This document shows positions 12,489 through 23,634 of a stretch of DNA of 64,000 nt, one piece after another (the first letter of the stretch is position 1; each line of letters starts with the position of its first letter). The DNA lies in the NCBI RefSeq assembly GCF_026151205.1, contig NC_087078.1, positions 6,403,675 to 6,467,674 on the forward strand. The letters run 5' to 3'. The notes under the pieces are model-generated. The model did not search any database. It was not told where the DNA came from and saw only the letters and a list, made by a program, of their open reading frames with translations. The position numbers and the translations under genes were made by a program. Origin of the DNA: Bolinopsis microptera (lineage: Eukaryota > Ctenophora > Tentaculata > Lobata > Bolinopsidae).

Positions 12489-12950
12489 GATGTAGTTCCA
12501 CCATATATTATATATGGTATATCAATTGTGTTAAAAGCCAGAGGTCTACAGGTTGAGGTAAATATAATAAAGTGATTGACATTTCACAAAATGTTAACTT
12601 TAATAATCTAATAATTTGATTACATACATCAAAGAGAACAGTACATGATGGACTCATTCGTAAACAGTAAACTATTGACATGACAAATAGATTGACGGGA
12701 GTGCTATGGCCAGTACCAAATACACAATTCACTTATAAATATAATGATTCCTAGCTTTAAATTTACCCGGGGACCCCGGGCTTTGTGTTCTTAAACACAG
12801 TTGTCATATTAATACTTTAATATGAGACTTGAGTTTTAGTAAATATATTCAGTTGATACGTTTATGAGAATTTAAAACGGGGTCCCCAGGTAATAAGACT
12901 CAATCGAATAGATATTTAAAAGATTTCGAAACCCAGTATTATCATACCTC

Positions 12951-13027
12951 TTACTGGGCGGCGCTTAGTCTGTCATTCCGCCGAATCTCTATTCGGCGGA
13001 ACATTATAGCCTGGGGTCCCCAGGTAA
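12951..13027. mobile_element. Complete 77-bp TTAC...GTAA MITE copy
   Basis: It starts TTACTGGGCGGCGC, contains GTCATTCCGCCGAATCTC and ends CCTGGGGTCCCCAGGTAA. It is the same family as 11723-11797. Partial copies lie just upstream at 12111-12150 and about 12765-12895. Confidence 0.7.
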
Positions 13028-13411
13028 CATACCTCATGCAGGTCATGCATTTTCGTACAATAAAGAATGAAATTTACCGCGGACCACCGTACTGAGTTTC
13101 TACTGAACAAGGTCTACACTAAACAGTAAACAATAAACATGCGATCAAGATGTTTAATCACTCAACACTCGACCAACACGTAGGATACTTTAACACGTAC
13201 TTCAAGTGACTATTTAAAATCCAACCCCAAACTAGAGTGTAGGACTAAAGCGTATGTTGAAAACCCGTACGAGAAACTAGACCAACATCCTTATTATATA
13301 TTTGTCATAACCCCTGGTCATAAAACCAAAACATATCAGAATAATTTTTCATCAATTAGGCTTATTTGACGTTCATAAAGCTCAATAACATTAACAACCG
13401 AACACAAGTTT

Positions 13412-14330
13412 TCAAGTTCCAACTTGAATTGCTTCAAGAGTTTGTTGGCCTATTCTTGCTGCAAGGTATGTCTTGAGGACTGTCGTGATGATGGCTAATA
13501 CTCTGTCCACACTCTTGTACTTCTGAAGACTCTGTAAGTGTAACAAACGGGTGTCGGCGGAGGCTGCAGATTCAAGGAAAGGAGCGTTGAACCAAGCTCT
13601 TAAGTAAACGAAGACAACAACGTGAGCCATCTTCTGCACGTCTCTCTTCTTCGTCCAGTGAAGTGGTATCTAGTGAAGTAGAATCATTTTCATAATGTAT
13701 ATGGACTTAGCCATCCATCTGACATGGTGGTCAGCTCCAGGTCTTTGTATCTGGAAGACGCATCCTTTCTTCATCTCTATGCTTTCTCCATGGATAAGTT
13801 TAGCTCTAGTAATTCCTTTTATTCTCCTGGGCTGGTTGTTGAGTTGACGGATTTGAGTAATGAAGGATAGAAGATCTTCCGTTCCTGTTGCAAGTAGGGA
13901 TATCAGGAAGGACAATGTTCTGCAGATTGAGATCTTCCCAGGAGGTCTTCATGATCTTAAAAAGGGTTACTTCAAGTGATGTTGTGTCACCGAACAGTTG
14001 CTTAGAGGCAGATCCTCTTACAAGATCCGCCTCAAGGACGTGATGTCTGCAAGCCATCAAGAGGATCTGTCGATTGAGGAGCGGCTGAAAAGTAGGACAT
14101 GCTCCTTTGTGGACTCCAGTATTTTATGATGTCGTATCAAATTCATCGGCTATTATTTTATCTGCTAGGCTTCGGTCGTCGAATCTTCTTCACTTTCTCT
14201 GCCTCTTGCTAGTTCCTGTAGAGTCACTTGTCTTACAGATTGCAAGTATGTTTACTTTCCTAAATCATCCGAGGTCTGCTAGAAGTTTTCTGTCGAAATT
14301 TATCTGTTTGACATTGGAGGAAAAGTCTCC
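13412..14330 (-). pseudogene. Decayed transposase-like gene (CRHH ... RWMAK family)
   Basis: Read on the minus strand across frames, the pieces are in a sensible order: FDDRSLADKIIADEFDTTS, an in-frame stop, NTGVHKGACPTFQPLL, LLMACRHHVLEADLVRGSAS (about 14060), LEVTLFKIMKTSWEDLN, FQIQRPGADHHVRWMAKSIY (about 13740-13700), then VVVFVYLRAWFNAPFLESAA (about 13590). I recognise the order (DTT-NTG, CRHH, LFK, RPGA-H-RWMAK, YLRAWF) from large uncharacterised transposon-like proteins common in Hydra and other invertebrates. Several stops and at least three frame changes show it is dead. The family name is uncertain; assignment rests on remembered motif patterns. Confidence 0.55.
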
Positions 14331-14399
14331 TTTGATCTTTGCTGCTTGCTCTGATCGGACTGAGGCTCTGTGACAACGTGCAGTGGACTTTAAGAGGGA

Positions 14400-15450
14400 T
14401 TAACAGCTTCATATCCCCGTGTCTCCACCGAGCAGTGAGATGCAGTGTCTCCTCAAACCGTCACTGAGGGAAAGAAAATAAGATTCTACGTGTGAAAATG
14501 AGAGAAAATGTCCAACTTCCAACCAAGGAGACGACAGTAAATTATTAACAAAGCTGATTTATTTTTAATTAAAGATGACCATGCAAAAAGGCTTTTAATT
14601 TTAACAACCAGGATTTAAGCCAGGCAGGATAGCTTTTAATAGTGAATACCTGATTTCGAGAGATACAACTGCAGCCAAGACCGATATCAAGACGAAGGAA
14701 CTCCGCAAATTTCTGGCCAAAAATATATCGTCTTTGTTTATTGCAGATCCCCTCCTGAAAGAATAAGTGTTCGTTTAGAATCTATTTAAAAACCCATTCA
14801 TTTGGGCTAATAGCATCGATCGGAACTTTAATAACTGTAATGATATCCCAGTTATTTTTTACTGATCTTCTTTGTAGACTTATCAGAACTTGGGGATAGG
14901 GCAAATGAGATTAATAATTCATTGTTTGTGACAGAATAAGCCTATATAATATTTATACTCAGAACTTCTCTGACATACGCTGCGACAATCTGGCTCAATG
15001 GTGTGTCCAAAATAAAAAGCATAATTGAACAATCCTAACAGCGGAGAAATGATAATCTTAACAGGAGATAAAAAAGTGGAGACATTAGTCAGTCTGAGAG
15101 CAGAATGAGGAAACCGTTACAAGTACCGTGCTATCAACTCAGGTCTGCCTTTTCTGATTTGATGACCATCCTACTACTCACTAAATCGGTATCTCAGCAA
15201 CGCACCGAAGATACTACCTGCCATGATTATTGAGTCTAGAAAACTCTATTCACAGGTTAGTCAGGTAGTGGCTTACATTCTGATGACATCTCTTTTTGGA
15301 GGTTTTCCGACTCTCAGACCACCTAGTTGAGTGTGTACCACAACCTGCACCATGCCCAAAAGTCCGGAAGCCCTGGACCTATGTGACAAGCCTGCCCCTG
15401 AACAAAAACAAATCCTAAGCAGCGTACAGCAGCTAGAGAATATTCTCATA
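14400..15450. other. Non-coding stretch, nothing recognised
   Basis: No repeat termini, RNA gene or convincing exon was seen here. Short open frames have no family resemblance. Confidence 0.4.
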
Positions 15451-15531
15451 GGGGGGGGGGGGGGGAACGTAGAATAAAGTAGAATAAAGTAGAATAAAGT
15501 AGAGTAGAATTCTACGTTGCCCCCCCCCCCC
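15451..15531. mobile_element. 81-bp G-run/C-run-capped mini element with 7-bp TSD
   Basis: A 15-base G-run followed by AACGTAGAAT is mirrored by ATTCTACGTTG plus a 12-base C-run. Between them are tandem AGTAGAATAA repeats. The flanks carry TCTCATA on both sides (15444-15450 and 15532-15538). It is non-coding and the smallest member of the G-run-capped group. Confidence 0.65.
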
Positions 15532-17484
15532 TCTCATAACAGGAGGGTTACCATCGACTTCTGAGTTCTGGAATATGGACCAGCTCTGGTCAGTGGGCAT
15601 AAGTTGGGTCTTATACCAACGTCGTGTCTTATTTTAGAGGGTTGTTGCTTTGCAGATGGCATACTGTGGCGAAGATATTATAGTATTATATCTCGGTCAT
15701 ATGAGAAACCAGAATTCTCATTTTTTTCAGGACAAATGTAATGCGATTGAATTATTTCGATTGGGCACTCAGTGACTGAGCTATTAGGACTTTTGCCCCC
15801 CTCCCCCCTGTATATTTATCCTTGCTTGGCGACACAAAATTACACCGAGACTGAAATATCAGACTGACTTATAAGTTGTTACCAGCAACTTTCGATTGAG
15901 GCGATATTAATTTGGGCCGGGGTTCAAAGCTTTACTGTACATACATCTTCAAGGGGAACAACTAGTCTTTCAGTTTTCGAATAGTTATTTAATTGCGTAA
16001 CTGAAGGAAAGATCACTTTACCGTATGCACTTGAAAATTCACGTAACTTATAACTTAGGAACATATCGAAGTTCCGGTGTCGTGTAGAGTGATTTATATC
16101 TATTGTGTCAGAATAAAGCTGGCAGACGTGCCAGTACATTATACAAATTCTAAACACTATAATTACAGTTGAATAGAATGTTTGATGTTCAGAGCTGCGT
16201 ATAAGTGTCATCTTAGAATATATGCTATAACTCTGGTTTATTACAGTAGCTGGCATTTGCCGAAAAGATTACAGATTTCAGTAACACACTAACATGTAAA
16301 TATGCCTGTTTAGAGAGATTTTTTCAAAACCCGTCTCAAATACCAAAGGCAAAACTATTAGTAGCACCATTAGCTTTAAACCCATCTGGGGATAGCACTA
16401 ATTTATATAATATTATAATATCGAGCAGGAAGGCTCAAGGCGGGAGGGGTTATGTTGTTTTTGCTCACAACATCAGTTATCAGTATGATACGATTCTACG
16501 CCTATCGAGAACTGAGATATGGACAGTATGGCGGAGATTCTTGAAAAACCGCCAACTTTAACAAACTAAGGTTTAACTTATAATAGCTTTGCTCGGACAT
16601 CAAAGCCGCACTAAGTCAAGTATCATTATGGAACCGGATTTAAAGCGAATAGAATCCCACATTTCGCCTTTTAAACAAACAAATAGCATTAATAAGAGCT
16701 ATTGGTCGATGTTTGCTTCTTCTTAGTAAAATCCCTCACTTTCAAATAGTCCTTAAACCTTGGTGAGCTAAACAAAACACTAGGGACATTATGATGTACG
16801 CCTAATCTTCAACTCAAAAGTCACAGTAAACTATTGGGACCAGAATACAGTAGTTTATTTATCTGACCGTAAGGCGTAACACCAAAAGCGGTTCATCCCA
16901 GTTTATTGACTAAACCAATTTGTCCGTTTCGCAGTATAGTATAGTACTTTTACTTTCGCACTCTCTCACACTCTTTGTTGACTAAATAAGTAAGATTATA
17001 CGTCACGTACAGTACGTGATCATGTTATGATTGTTAAACCGAGACGATACGTCATAATCATATAAAAGGAACTGCGGTGCGCGCGCTTAACGTACCTCGA
17101 AAAATGTTTGAGCGTGGGTCCTTTTTTTATCTAAAGGTGACATATTTGCTAGTTTTTTAGAAAATTAACCATAATTTGTCCCGTTAATCGTCACTACTTA
17201 TTACTAAGAGGTGTCACGTCACTAAAAAATTTATTACAAATACACCAAAGGGCCCTGTATAGCTAGACACATTCCCTGACTCGTAATTACACTGACTGTT
17301 AACTATATCACGTGACATGCATTCAAACTCTCTTATTTAGACATGCCGTAAACATATTAAGCACCCACTGTATTAACCCAACATTCTCGGGCAGTATCGA
17401 GATAGCCCGACCACTGTCCGCGGACAACTGTCCGCGGTCAGTTGTCCGCAGACACCTGTCTACCAGATCATATTAGGGCATATT
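15532..17484. other. Non-coding stretch left of the Merlin-like element
   Basis: No gene was identified. A run of three CTGTCCGCGGAC-like palindromes occurs at 17410-17455. The missing 5' exons of the RecQ-like helicase at 18.65 kb were searched for here by eye (Walker A, DEAH) and not found. Confidence 0.4.
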
Positions 17485-18272
17485 ACTGTATAATAACAGT
17501 ATCCCCTGAATCAAGCAGGGTTCACATCATCCCCTGAATCATTGAATCGAGCAGGGTTCACATCATCCCCTGAATCAAGCAGGGTTCACATCATCGCACG
17601 CGAATTTCAATCAGCGGTGGTGTCAAGGCTTATTAAACGATTAAGCAACCTTACGAGATCAGTTCACATCATGCAATATATAAAGAATAACTATTATCAG
17701 ACTGCATCAATCATTTCTATAATCAACTCCTTCTTGAACGACTACAACTATGGTCTCAGAGAAAACGAAACGGATGAACTCAGCCCTACTCTGCGAACAG
17801 CAGTTGTATGAAGGTCTTGAGAGCGAGCTTCTGTCCAGAGAGGATGCTGTCTGTTCTGATATTCTTGTACTTCTTGCAGGGGGAGCAGCGCCATATCAGG
17901 CCATCTGGAGACTTCGAGGACGAGGAGGGAACCAGGGACATAGATGCATTACACCCAGAACAGGACATGGAGCTCTTTAGGAGGTTTTTCTGGAATAGGA
18001 AGTCTCGAGGGAGGCGGTGGGTCCATTAATTTCGTCCATTAGACAGAAGAGTACCATGTCAGGAATTGGAATAGTTGTTGTTGTTGATGATGGCAACTGA
18101 TAATACTTAAAACGAACGACTTATATACCACATTTTAATCGTAATCATTTATTTCATTGAGCAATCAATATTATTAGTAACTAATTATATCCGAGAGACC
18201 ACATTTGAATCTATTTTGAACTATTCACAAACACCTGTTTGCTTGATTCAGGGGATACTGTTATTATACAGT
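17485..18272 (-). mobile_element. Merlin/IS1595-like DNA transposon, internally deleted
   Basis: Perfect 33-bp TIRs (17485-17517 and 18240-18272; outer sequence ACTGTATAATAACAGTATCC). Three tandem AGCAGGGTTCACATCATC-type repeats follow the left TIR. On the minus strand the frame at about 18020-17786 encodes a transposase N-terminus: RDFLFQKNLLKSS, then a zinc-ribbon with CSGC, PDGLIWRC and SPC, then SILSGQKLALKTFIQLLF. This is the ISXO2/IS1595-type N-terminal pattern used by eukaryotic Merlin elements. The frame stops before any DDE catalytic domain, so the copy cannot be autonomous. No 8-9 bp target duplication was evident. Confidence 0.65.
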
Positions 18273-18651
18273 CTGCGGACTTATTGTACTAGATTGGATA
18301 AATATTACAATTAAAATGACCTTCGGGACGTTATAATATCTCGTAATACCCCTGGTTTCTCACCATGATAACGCCAACCAACAAAATATCAATTTTTCTA
18401 TTGTTCACCAACCTTCGTTTTGGAGAGTTAAGAACACGCTCCTTGCATCTTCTGAAGTTGTGGTGTTGTGCCCTGCGGAATGGGATTATGATAACAACAC
18501 AAAATTAGGAATATTTTGGAGTGTATCGTATCAGCACATTAATGTAAACTTAAATTTTTTAGAATTGCAGTAATTGTATACATCTGTTGTTATTACACAT
18601 TTATTTGATAAATATATTATATAGCCAGATTTCTCTGCTTTAACATTTAGA

Positions 18652-20463
18652 AAGAACTAGAGCATATGTGACACTTTCTGTAATGTTGCATCAGTTGATG
18701 AGAATCTCGCAAAATCCTGTTAATAGCAGGATTTCTTTAATTAATATCCCGGGAAAGCTAGACATAGTACCACTGGTGTCCTTACTTGAGAATGAAGCAG
18801 AAGAGTGTCCCAGGGTGATAATCTTCGAAAACTCGTTGGTTGACTGCGGATATAGATATTTAGAATTCATGCAGGTAAAAATGGTTATTTGCCAGCATAT
18901 ATACAATTAATATGATTGATTGTGCACATACTTAAATAATTCATTTTATGGCCACATGTTTAGCTTATATGGGATATAAAATATTGAAGACTGACATAAC
19001 CATTTAACTTGTTCATACTTAAACTTGTTAAACTGTTGTTTAAAAATTTCTTTTTGTGCCGGGTTATCAGCATTTAAACCATCTACCGACTTAACTAAAG
19101 TTAACTGTGTACGGAACTCATTATTTACCAATTACCAGTGACATTTTCTTAATTTCAGGCACTCAAAAAGGATCCGAGGAAAATTAGTCTTGTTGAAGTA
19201 TTTCACTCCCAGATACCAGACAGTAAACAGGAAGAAATAGCGGCTGATCTAATGAATATCAATGGGCGTATCAAATTCGTCATAGCTACAAGTGCCTTAT
19301 CTATGGGATTTGATGCAGCAGGTATGTACTATGTTTGGCACCAAGTATATCGAAGACTATTTTAAACACCTTTAAACAGTCTATTTCAAACAAATGGATT
19401 CTCTGTGTTAAACACGGTTAATAGTAAATTTGATAAAAATGTATATTCTTTAGGGATCCAATACGTCATCCATTCGAAAATGGCTCGTACGGCAGAGGAT
19501 TTCATCCAGATGATTGGTGGGTAATGTGAAACAATTAAGTTATTTGTAATAATTTTATAGAGCGCTCTGCACATATACCTCTATTAAAGGTTTAACGAGC
19601 TTAATTGTCTTAAACGTTGCTTTTTAATCTCAGGTCGGGCTGGGAGAAGTGCAAATCTAAAGGCGATATGTATTGTATTTACGCACAACAAGACCAGGGA
19701 TATGGACGGAGAGTGTCTTATGTACCGCGACCAGAATGGAACTTGCCGTAGGATAATACTTTCTGGTACCTTTAAAGGTAAAACAGCTCCACGTAGTCCT
19801 ACAATTGAAAAAGTAATTCAATATCCTTTATTAGTTGGCAAATACTTTAAGTTCTCCAACGGCATTTGAAATCACAAATTTTAGCCATTTCAATGCGATG
19901 ACATAAATGTCATCAGGGGTACTCAAGCTGCATGACAACGTTTATAACGATACTTGCTGCGATGTTTGCAGACCTTCCCAAGACCCACTCATTCAAAGAC
20001 TCCGGGAACGGAATAACAAGCAGAGGAGGTCGGATGTAGACATGCGTGAGTACTGAGTACTTAGTACCGAATGTTTTAAATCGCATGTAATATTTGTAAC
20101 GTTCATGCCTAAACTGTGCTTTTTTGCTTTTATCGAAAAGTAATGATAACAACAACAACAATTTAACTTTGTGCTCCTGCGAGTGGTGAAGAATCAGCAA
20201 TATCAGTCATAATATTTCCAGAACCTAGACGCACAGTGACGAAAGAAGATAGGGAGTTCTTTGCAAAAGCGTTAGCATGCCAGCTGACGTCCTATAGTGA
20301 CAACAGACCCTTTCTGGACTGTGAACTCACGGAAGGAGTCATTAAACTTCTCACAAATGAATGCGGACATATTTTTAATTTGGAAGATATTGAAGGAATC
20401 GTGCCAGGACTGAGTGACAGGGTGAAGAGGGACATACTAGTTATAACTAACGATATATTTTAA
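18652..20463 (+). CDS. RecQ-like helicase, C-terminal exons (5' part not found)
   Basis: Six exons by GT-AG rules: about 18652-18874, 19159-19321, 19454-19516, 19634-19777, 19917-20045, 20222-20463. Frames join at every junction. Visible parts: a RecA2 strand (CPRVIIFENSLVDCGYRYLE), motif IV/V with FVIATSALSMGFDAAGIQYV, motif VI with IQMIGRAGRS, then a RecQ zinc-binding-like segment ending CCDVC and a 75-codon C-terminal piece (GHIFNLEDIEGIVPGLSD). Superfamily 2 helicases of this class unwind DNA 3' to 5'. The ATPase lobe with Walker A and DExH is not visible upstream, where a Merlin-like element ends only about 380 bp away. The gene may be cut, may have long 5' introns, or may be a domesticated or relic helicase. 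Confidence 0.7.
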
Positions 20464-21059
20464 GTAACCTCGTCTCAATTTTCGTTTATCGCAAAATAGC
20501 GGAGACCTAATCATGAGTCAACCGGTGAATTACACATTTGTTTGGATATATTATAAATCATATGTTCAAATTGAATGTATACTTACTTAATGGTAATTAA
20601 TTAAATAAGACATTTTGGAGAAACTATTTAGATTGAGGATTTTAGATTAAGTTCAAATAATATATTAAATCTTGTATGCTCAAATACGTTGAGCCCAAAT
20701 TCTGCACAGTACGTTTTTTACAGTGTTATTAAAGTCTATTTCTGGCAACAGGGGTATGGATCCTTTGTTTACCTTTGATACATTTTCAGTTCGGTCCATA
20801 AATTAAAACTTGATTACTACCTTGAGTTAACATATTTGTGTAATGTATAGTGTATACTGCACTGTATATTATATAAATATAATACAATTGATTAATATAG
20901 AAGATTTCAATAGAAAAAGGTTCAGGTATTTAAATAAGAAAGAAATGTGTTATAATTCTTAAATTCGTAAAATTATGAACTTACATAGTGTTGTGACAGT
21001 AAGCGGAGTAGTCTAGAAGCTTTCTTGAGGTTGTCTTGTGTCTACTGTACTCGTTGAAC
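20464..21059. other. Downstream of the helicase gene, AT-rich
   Basis: Presumably the helicase 3' UTR (20464 on), then non-coding sequence. No repeat or RNA gene was recognised. Confidence 0.4.
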
Positions 21060-21690
21060 AGAATTCAGCTGAAATAGAAAGAGGGTTAAACTGAGTAGAA
21101 TAATAATGCGTTGATAAAGACGTTGATAGTTGATAAACCTGATTGTTCCACTGTACAAATATGCAAAAACATACATTTTGACGACGGAATCTCGTCGAAC
21201 CATAGTAAATACAGTTATATGCCATCTGCAAAGCTACAGTAAAATGTAAAACACGGCGGAGCTATTGAGGCCAACGTATACCAACTGATGTTTGGCCCGC
21301 CCTTATTATATACATTCATCAAGTACCAACTCACGATAAACAACGCGACTAAATGATCACAATATTTAACTATGAAGTGGACACCTTATTCGCCCGGAAT
21401 ATAGTTGTTGAATGTACGGGGCAGATTTAAGCGCCAAATATTGCGTGTAAATAATTGTATGTACATTATATGACACACCTTGGTAAAGCGGATTAGTTAG
21501 TATGCTTGCTTATAGCCTTTTATGAACGATATTCCACTCATGTCCTGTTTACGTCTGTAACTATGGCGACGGGGACGGGTTACTAAGGAGAATTATGCAA
21601 TTATATCATATATGAAGGAGAAGGTTGGACAGTGTTGCCAAGTTGGGCTGGGTTTAGATGTTAGAGTGATTACAACGATTTTAGGATCAA

Positions 21691-22206
21691 GTTCATTTTT
21701 ATTCATTTCGTTCATTTCATGAACCAAGGGATTATTTGGCACTTCTGAGAGACTGAACATGTTAGTTCACATGCCCATTGCCCCTCTACCATAACAGATC
21801 AATTTTAAGTCAGTCCAGGCATAACTACTGCCCAAAAGCCTGTTCCAAATTTGTCTCAATCCAGTTCCAAAATCTCAACTACTCTGAAACCAAAATGGGA
21901 CATTGCCCTTAGAGCCCTTTCTGAGCATGCTAGAGCCTCCAAACTTTTCAGGAATACTCCTAGTATCAATACCAATCGATTCTGATTGATTTCAACTCAT
22001 TTCAGGCGATTTTATGGAAAGTTCATTTTTGTTCATTTCGTTCATTTCATGAACCAGGGGATCATTTGGCACTTCTGATCAGTGACTGAACATGTTAGTT
22101 CCCATGCCCCTTATACCAGATCAATTTAAAGTCAGTCCAGGCATAACTACTGCCCCAAAAGCCTGTTCCAAATTTGTCTCAATTCTGTCTTACTGTTCCA
22201 AAATAT
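21691..22206. repeat. 330-bp-period tandem duplication
   Basis: The sequence GTTCATTTTT.TTCATTTCGTTCATTTCATGAACC through GTCAGTCCAGGCATAACTACTGCC to CCTGTTCCAAATTTGTCTCAA occurs at 21691-21876 and again at 22021-22206. Non-coding. A (TG)n run follows at about 22235. Confidence 0.75.
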
Positions 22207-22341
22207 CGGATTCATGAACTCTTAGGTTTACTATTCTGTGTGTGTGTGTGTGACTGTGAGTGTAACCACTATAATTAGCATTGCTCCCCATTGCTTCGAT
22301 TGAAGCACCGTTAGAGCCGCGCGCACGTGTAGACGGTGGAG

Positions 22342-22438
22342 TTACTGGGCACAGTAACCCTCAGACTGGGTGGCGCCCAGCCTTTCATTTCACCGAATGT
22401 CTATGTTAATGATAATTATAGCCTGGGGTCGCCAGTAA
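22342..22438. repeat. Degenerate TTAC...GTAA MITE copy
   Basis: It starts TTACTGGG, repeats its first 20 bases in altered form, then has CAGCCTTTCATTTCACCGAA and ends GCCTGGGGTCGCCAGTAA. It is a more diverged copy of the 75-bp family. Confidence 0.5.
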
Positions 22439-23176
22439 CAGGAAAGTGTGGAGTATTGGTTATATGTGTGAGTAAGGGCCAATTGTAAACATGTAGGTGG
22501 ACAAATATTTGTTATGACTATAAACGATATAATCTGCCGTACACATTAAGAGATTGTAACAATTACCCTCAATTTAACATGTTACCTGATTAAGAGATAA
22601 TCTATGCTATGTATAGGTCACGTTCCCTGATTTCTAAAGCCGCTCTCAATTACTATCTGTAATTTGACCCTGGAAATGTAACTAATTGAACAAATGGCAG
22701 ATAATATTAATGATAAAATATAATATCGAGCTTGGAGGGGTTAATCAAAAGAAGCTATCAAATAAAGTGAATTGTTAAATGAATGTACTTAATTTTAAAA
22801 ATAAAATAACAACCTTTATCCTATAAGTATAATATAATATGAAGATCGTCGAGCTTTGAGAACTGAGAAGTGAAGAAGTCTACCATCTTGCAGATGAAAC
22901 TATATGAAACACAATCGAGTTTATGAATTAATTCTTCGATTTATCGATCCGCTCGTCTTAATATTATCTCTCTATCTAAAATTATCGAGTTAAGGTTTAA
23001 AAAGCAACTGTCGAAATTGTAAGTATTTCATGATAAATCATAGCTCAAGATGGCTAATCTAGTTATTCTAGCCGCCACATTAACAAATACTTAATACTTA
23101 TTCATGGCAAACTCTAAACAAATAAATTGAATATTCGCATAAAATCGGAACTTTTGTCTTAGTATTATATTATATT

Positions 23177-23504
23177 GGGGGGGTACCAATGGCATAAAAT
23201 GGCATAAATGGCATACGTTTTATGGCATAAATGGAAATTTTTATTGGCCAATTCTCCATTTATGCCATGAATTTAGGTCTTCATATTTGACTATAAATTC
23301 GCAAATTATTATTAGTACTTGAATAAGAGACATGTTTCATGCTTTATAACGCTTGGAATGATTGTTAAAGATTCATATGACAAATAAAGAAAATAGAAAT
23401 GTATTATATCAAAAATGGCATAAATGGCATACGTTTTATGGCATAAATGGAACTTTTTATTGGCCAATTCTCCATTATGCCATCTATGCCATTGGTACCC
23501 CCCC
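23177..23504. mobile_element. G-run/C-run-capped inverted-repeat element
   Basis: A 7-base G-run with TACCAATGGCATA opens the element; TATGCCATTGGTA plus a 7-base C-run closes it. Both flanks carry ATTATATT / ATTATATC (7 of 8 match). Inside, ATGGCATAAATGGCATACGT and TTATTGGCCAATTCTCCAT occur twice. The minus-strand frame at 23312-23506 is a by-product. Confidence 0.65.
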
Positions 23505-23564
23505 ATTATATCGCTAAAACGATTAATCTGAACTTATAAAAATACGTGAGAGTCAATTTCTTAC

Positions 23565-23634
23565 CTTGAGCGAGTCCTTCGCAATTGACGGAAGCAATCA
23601 TCTCGAAGAGGGCCAGGGAGGGAATGGAATTCAG
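23565..23634 (-). other. Candidate orphan internal exon
   Basis: On the minus strand, TTTTAG precedes 70 bases coding LNSIPSLALFEMIASVNCEG then LAQ, followed by a strong donor GTAAGAAA. The codons are GC-richer than the surroundings, as in real exons. The related duplicated copy near 21010-21066 keeps the acceptor and LNS but then hits a stop, so it has decayed. The gene it belongs to is not identified. Confidence 0.3.

Noticed and set aside
15924-16256. 110-codon minus-strand frame
   Set aside because: No motif, no supporting exon signals; expected length by chance in this region.
17412-17455. Repeated CTGTCCGCGGAC palindromes as a possible operator or CRISPR-like array
   Set aside because: Only three imperfect units without spacers of constant length, in eukaryotic DNA; more likely a repeat remnant next to the Merlin-like element.
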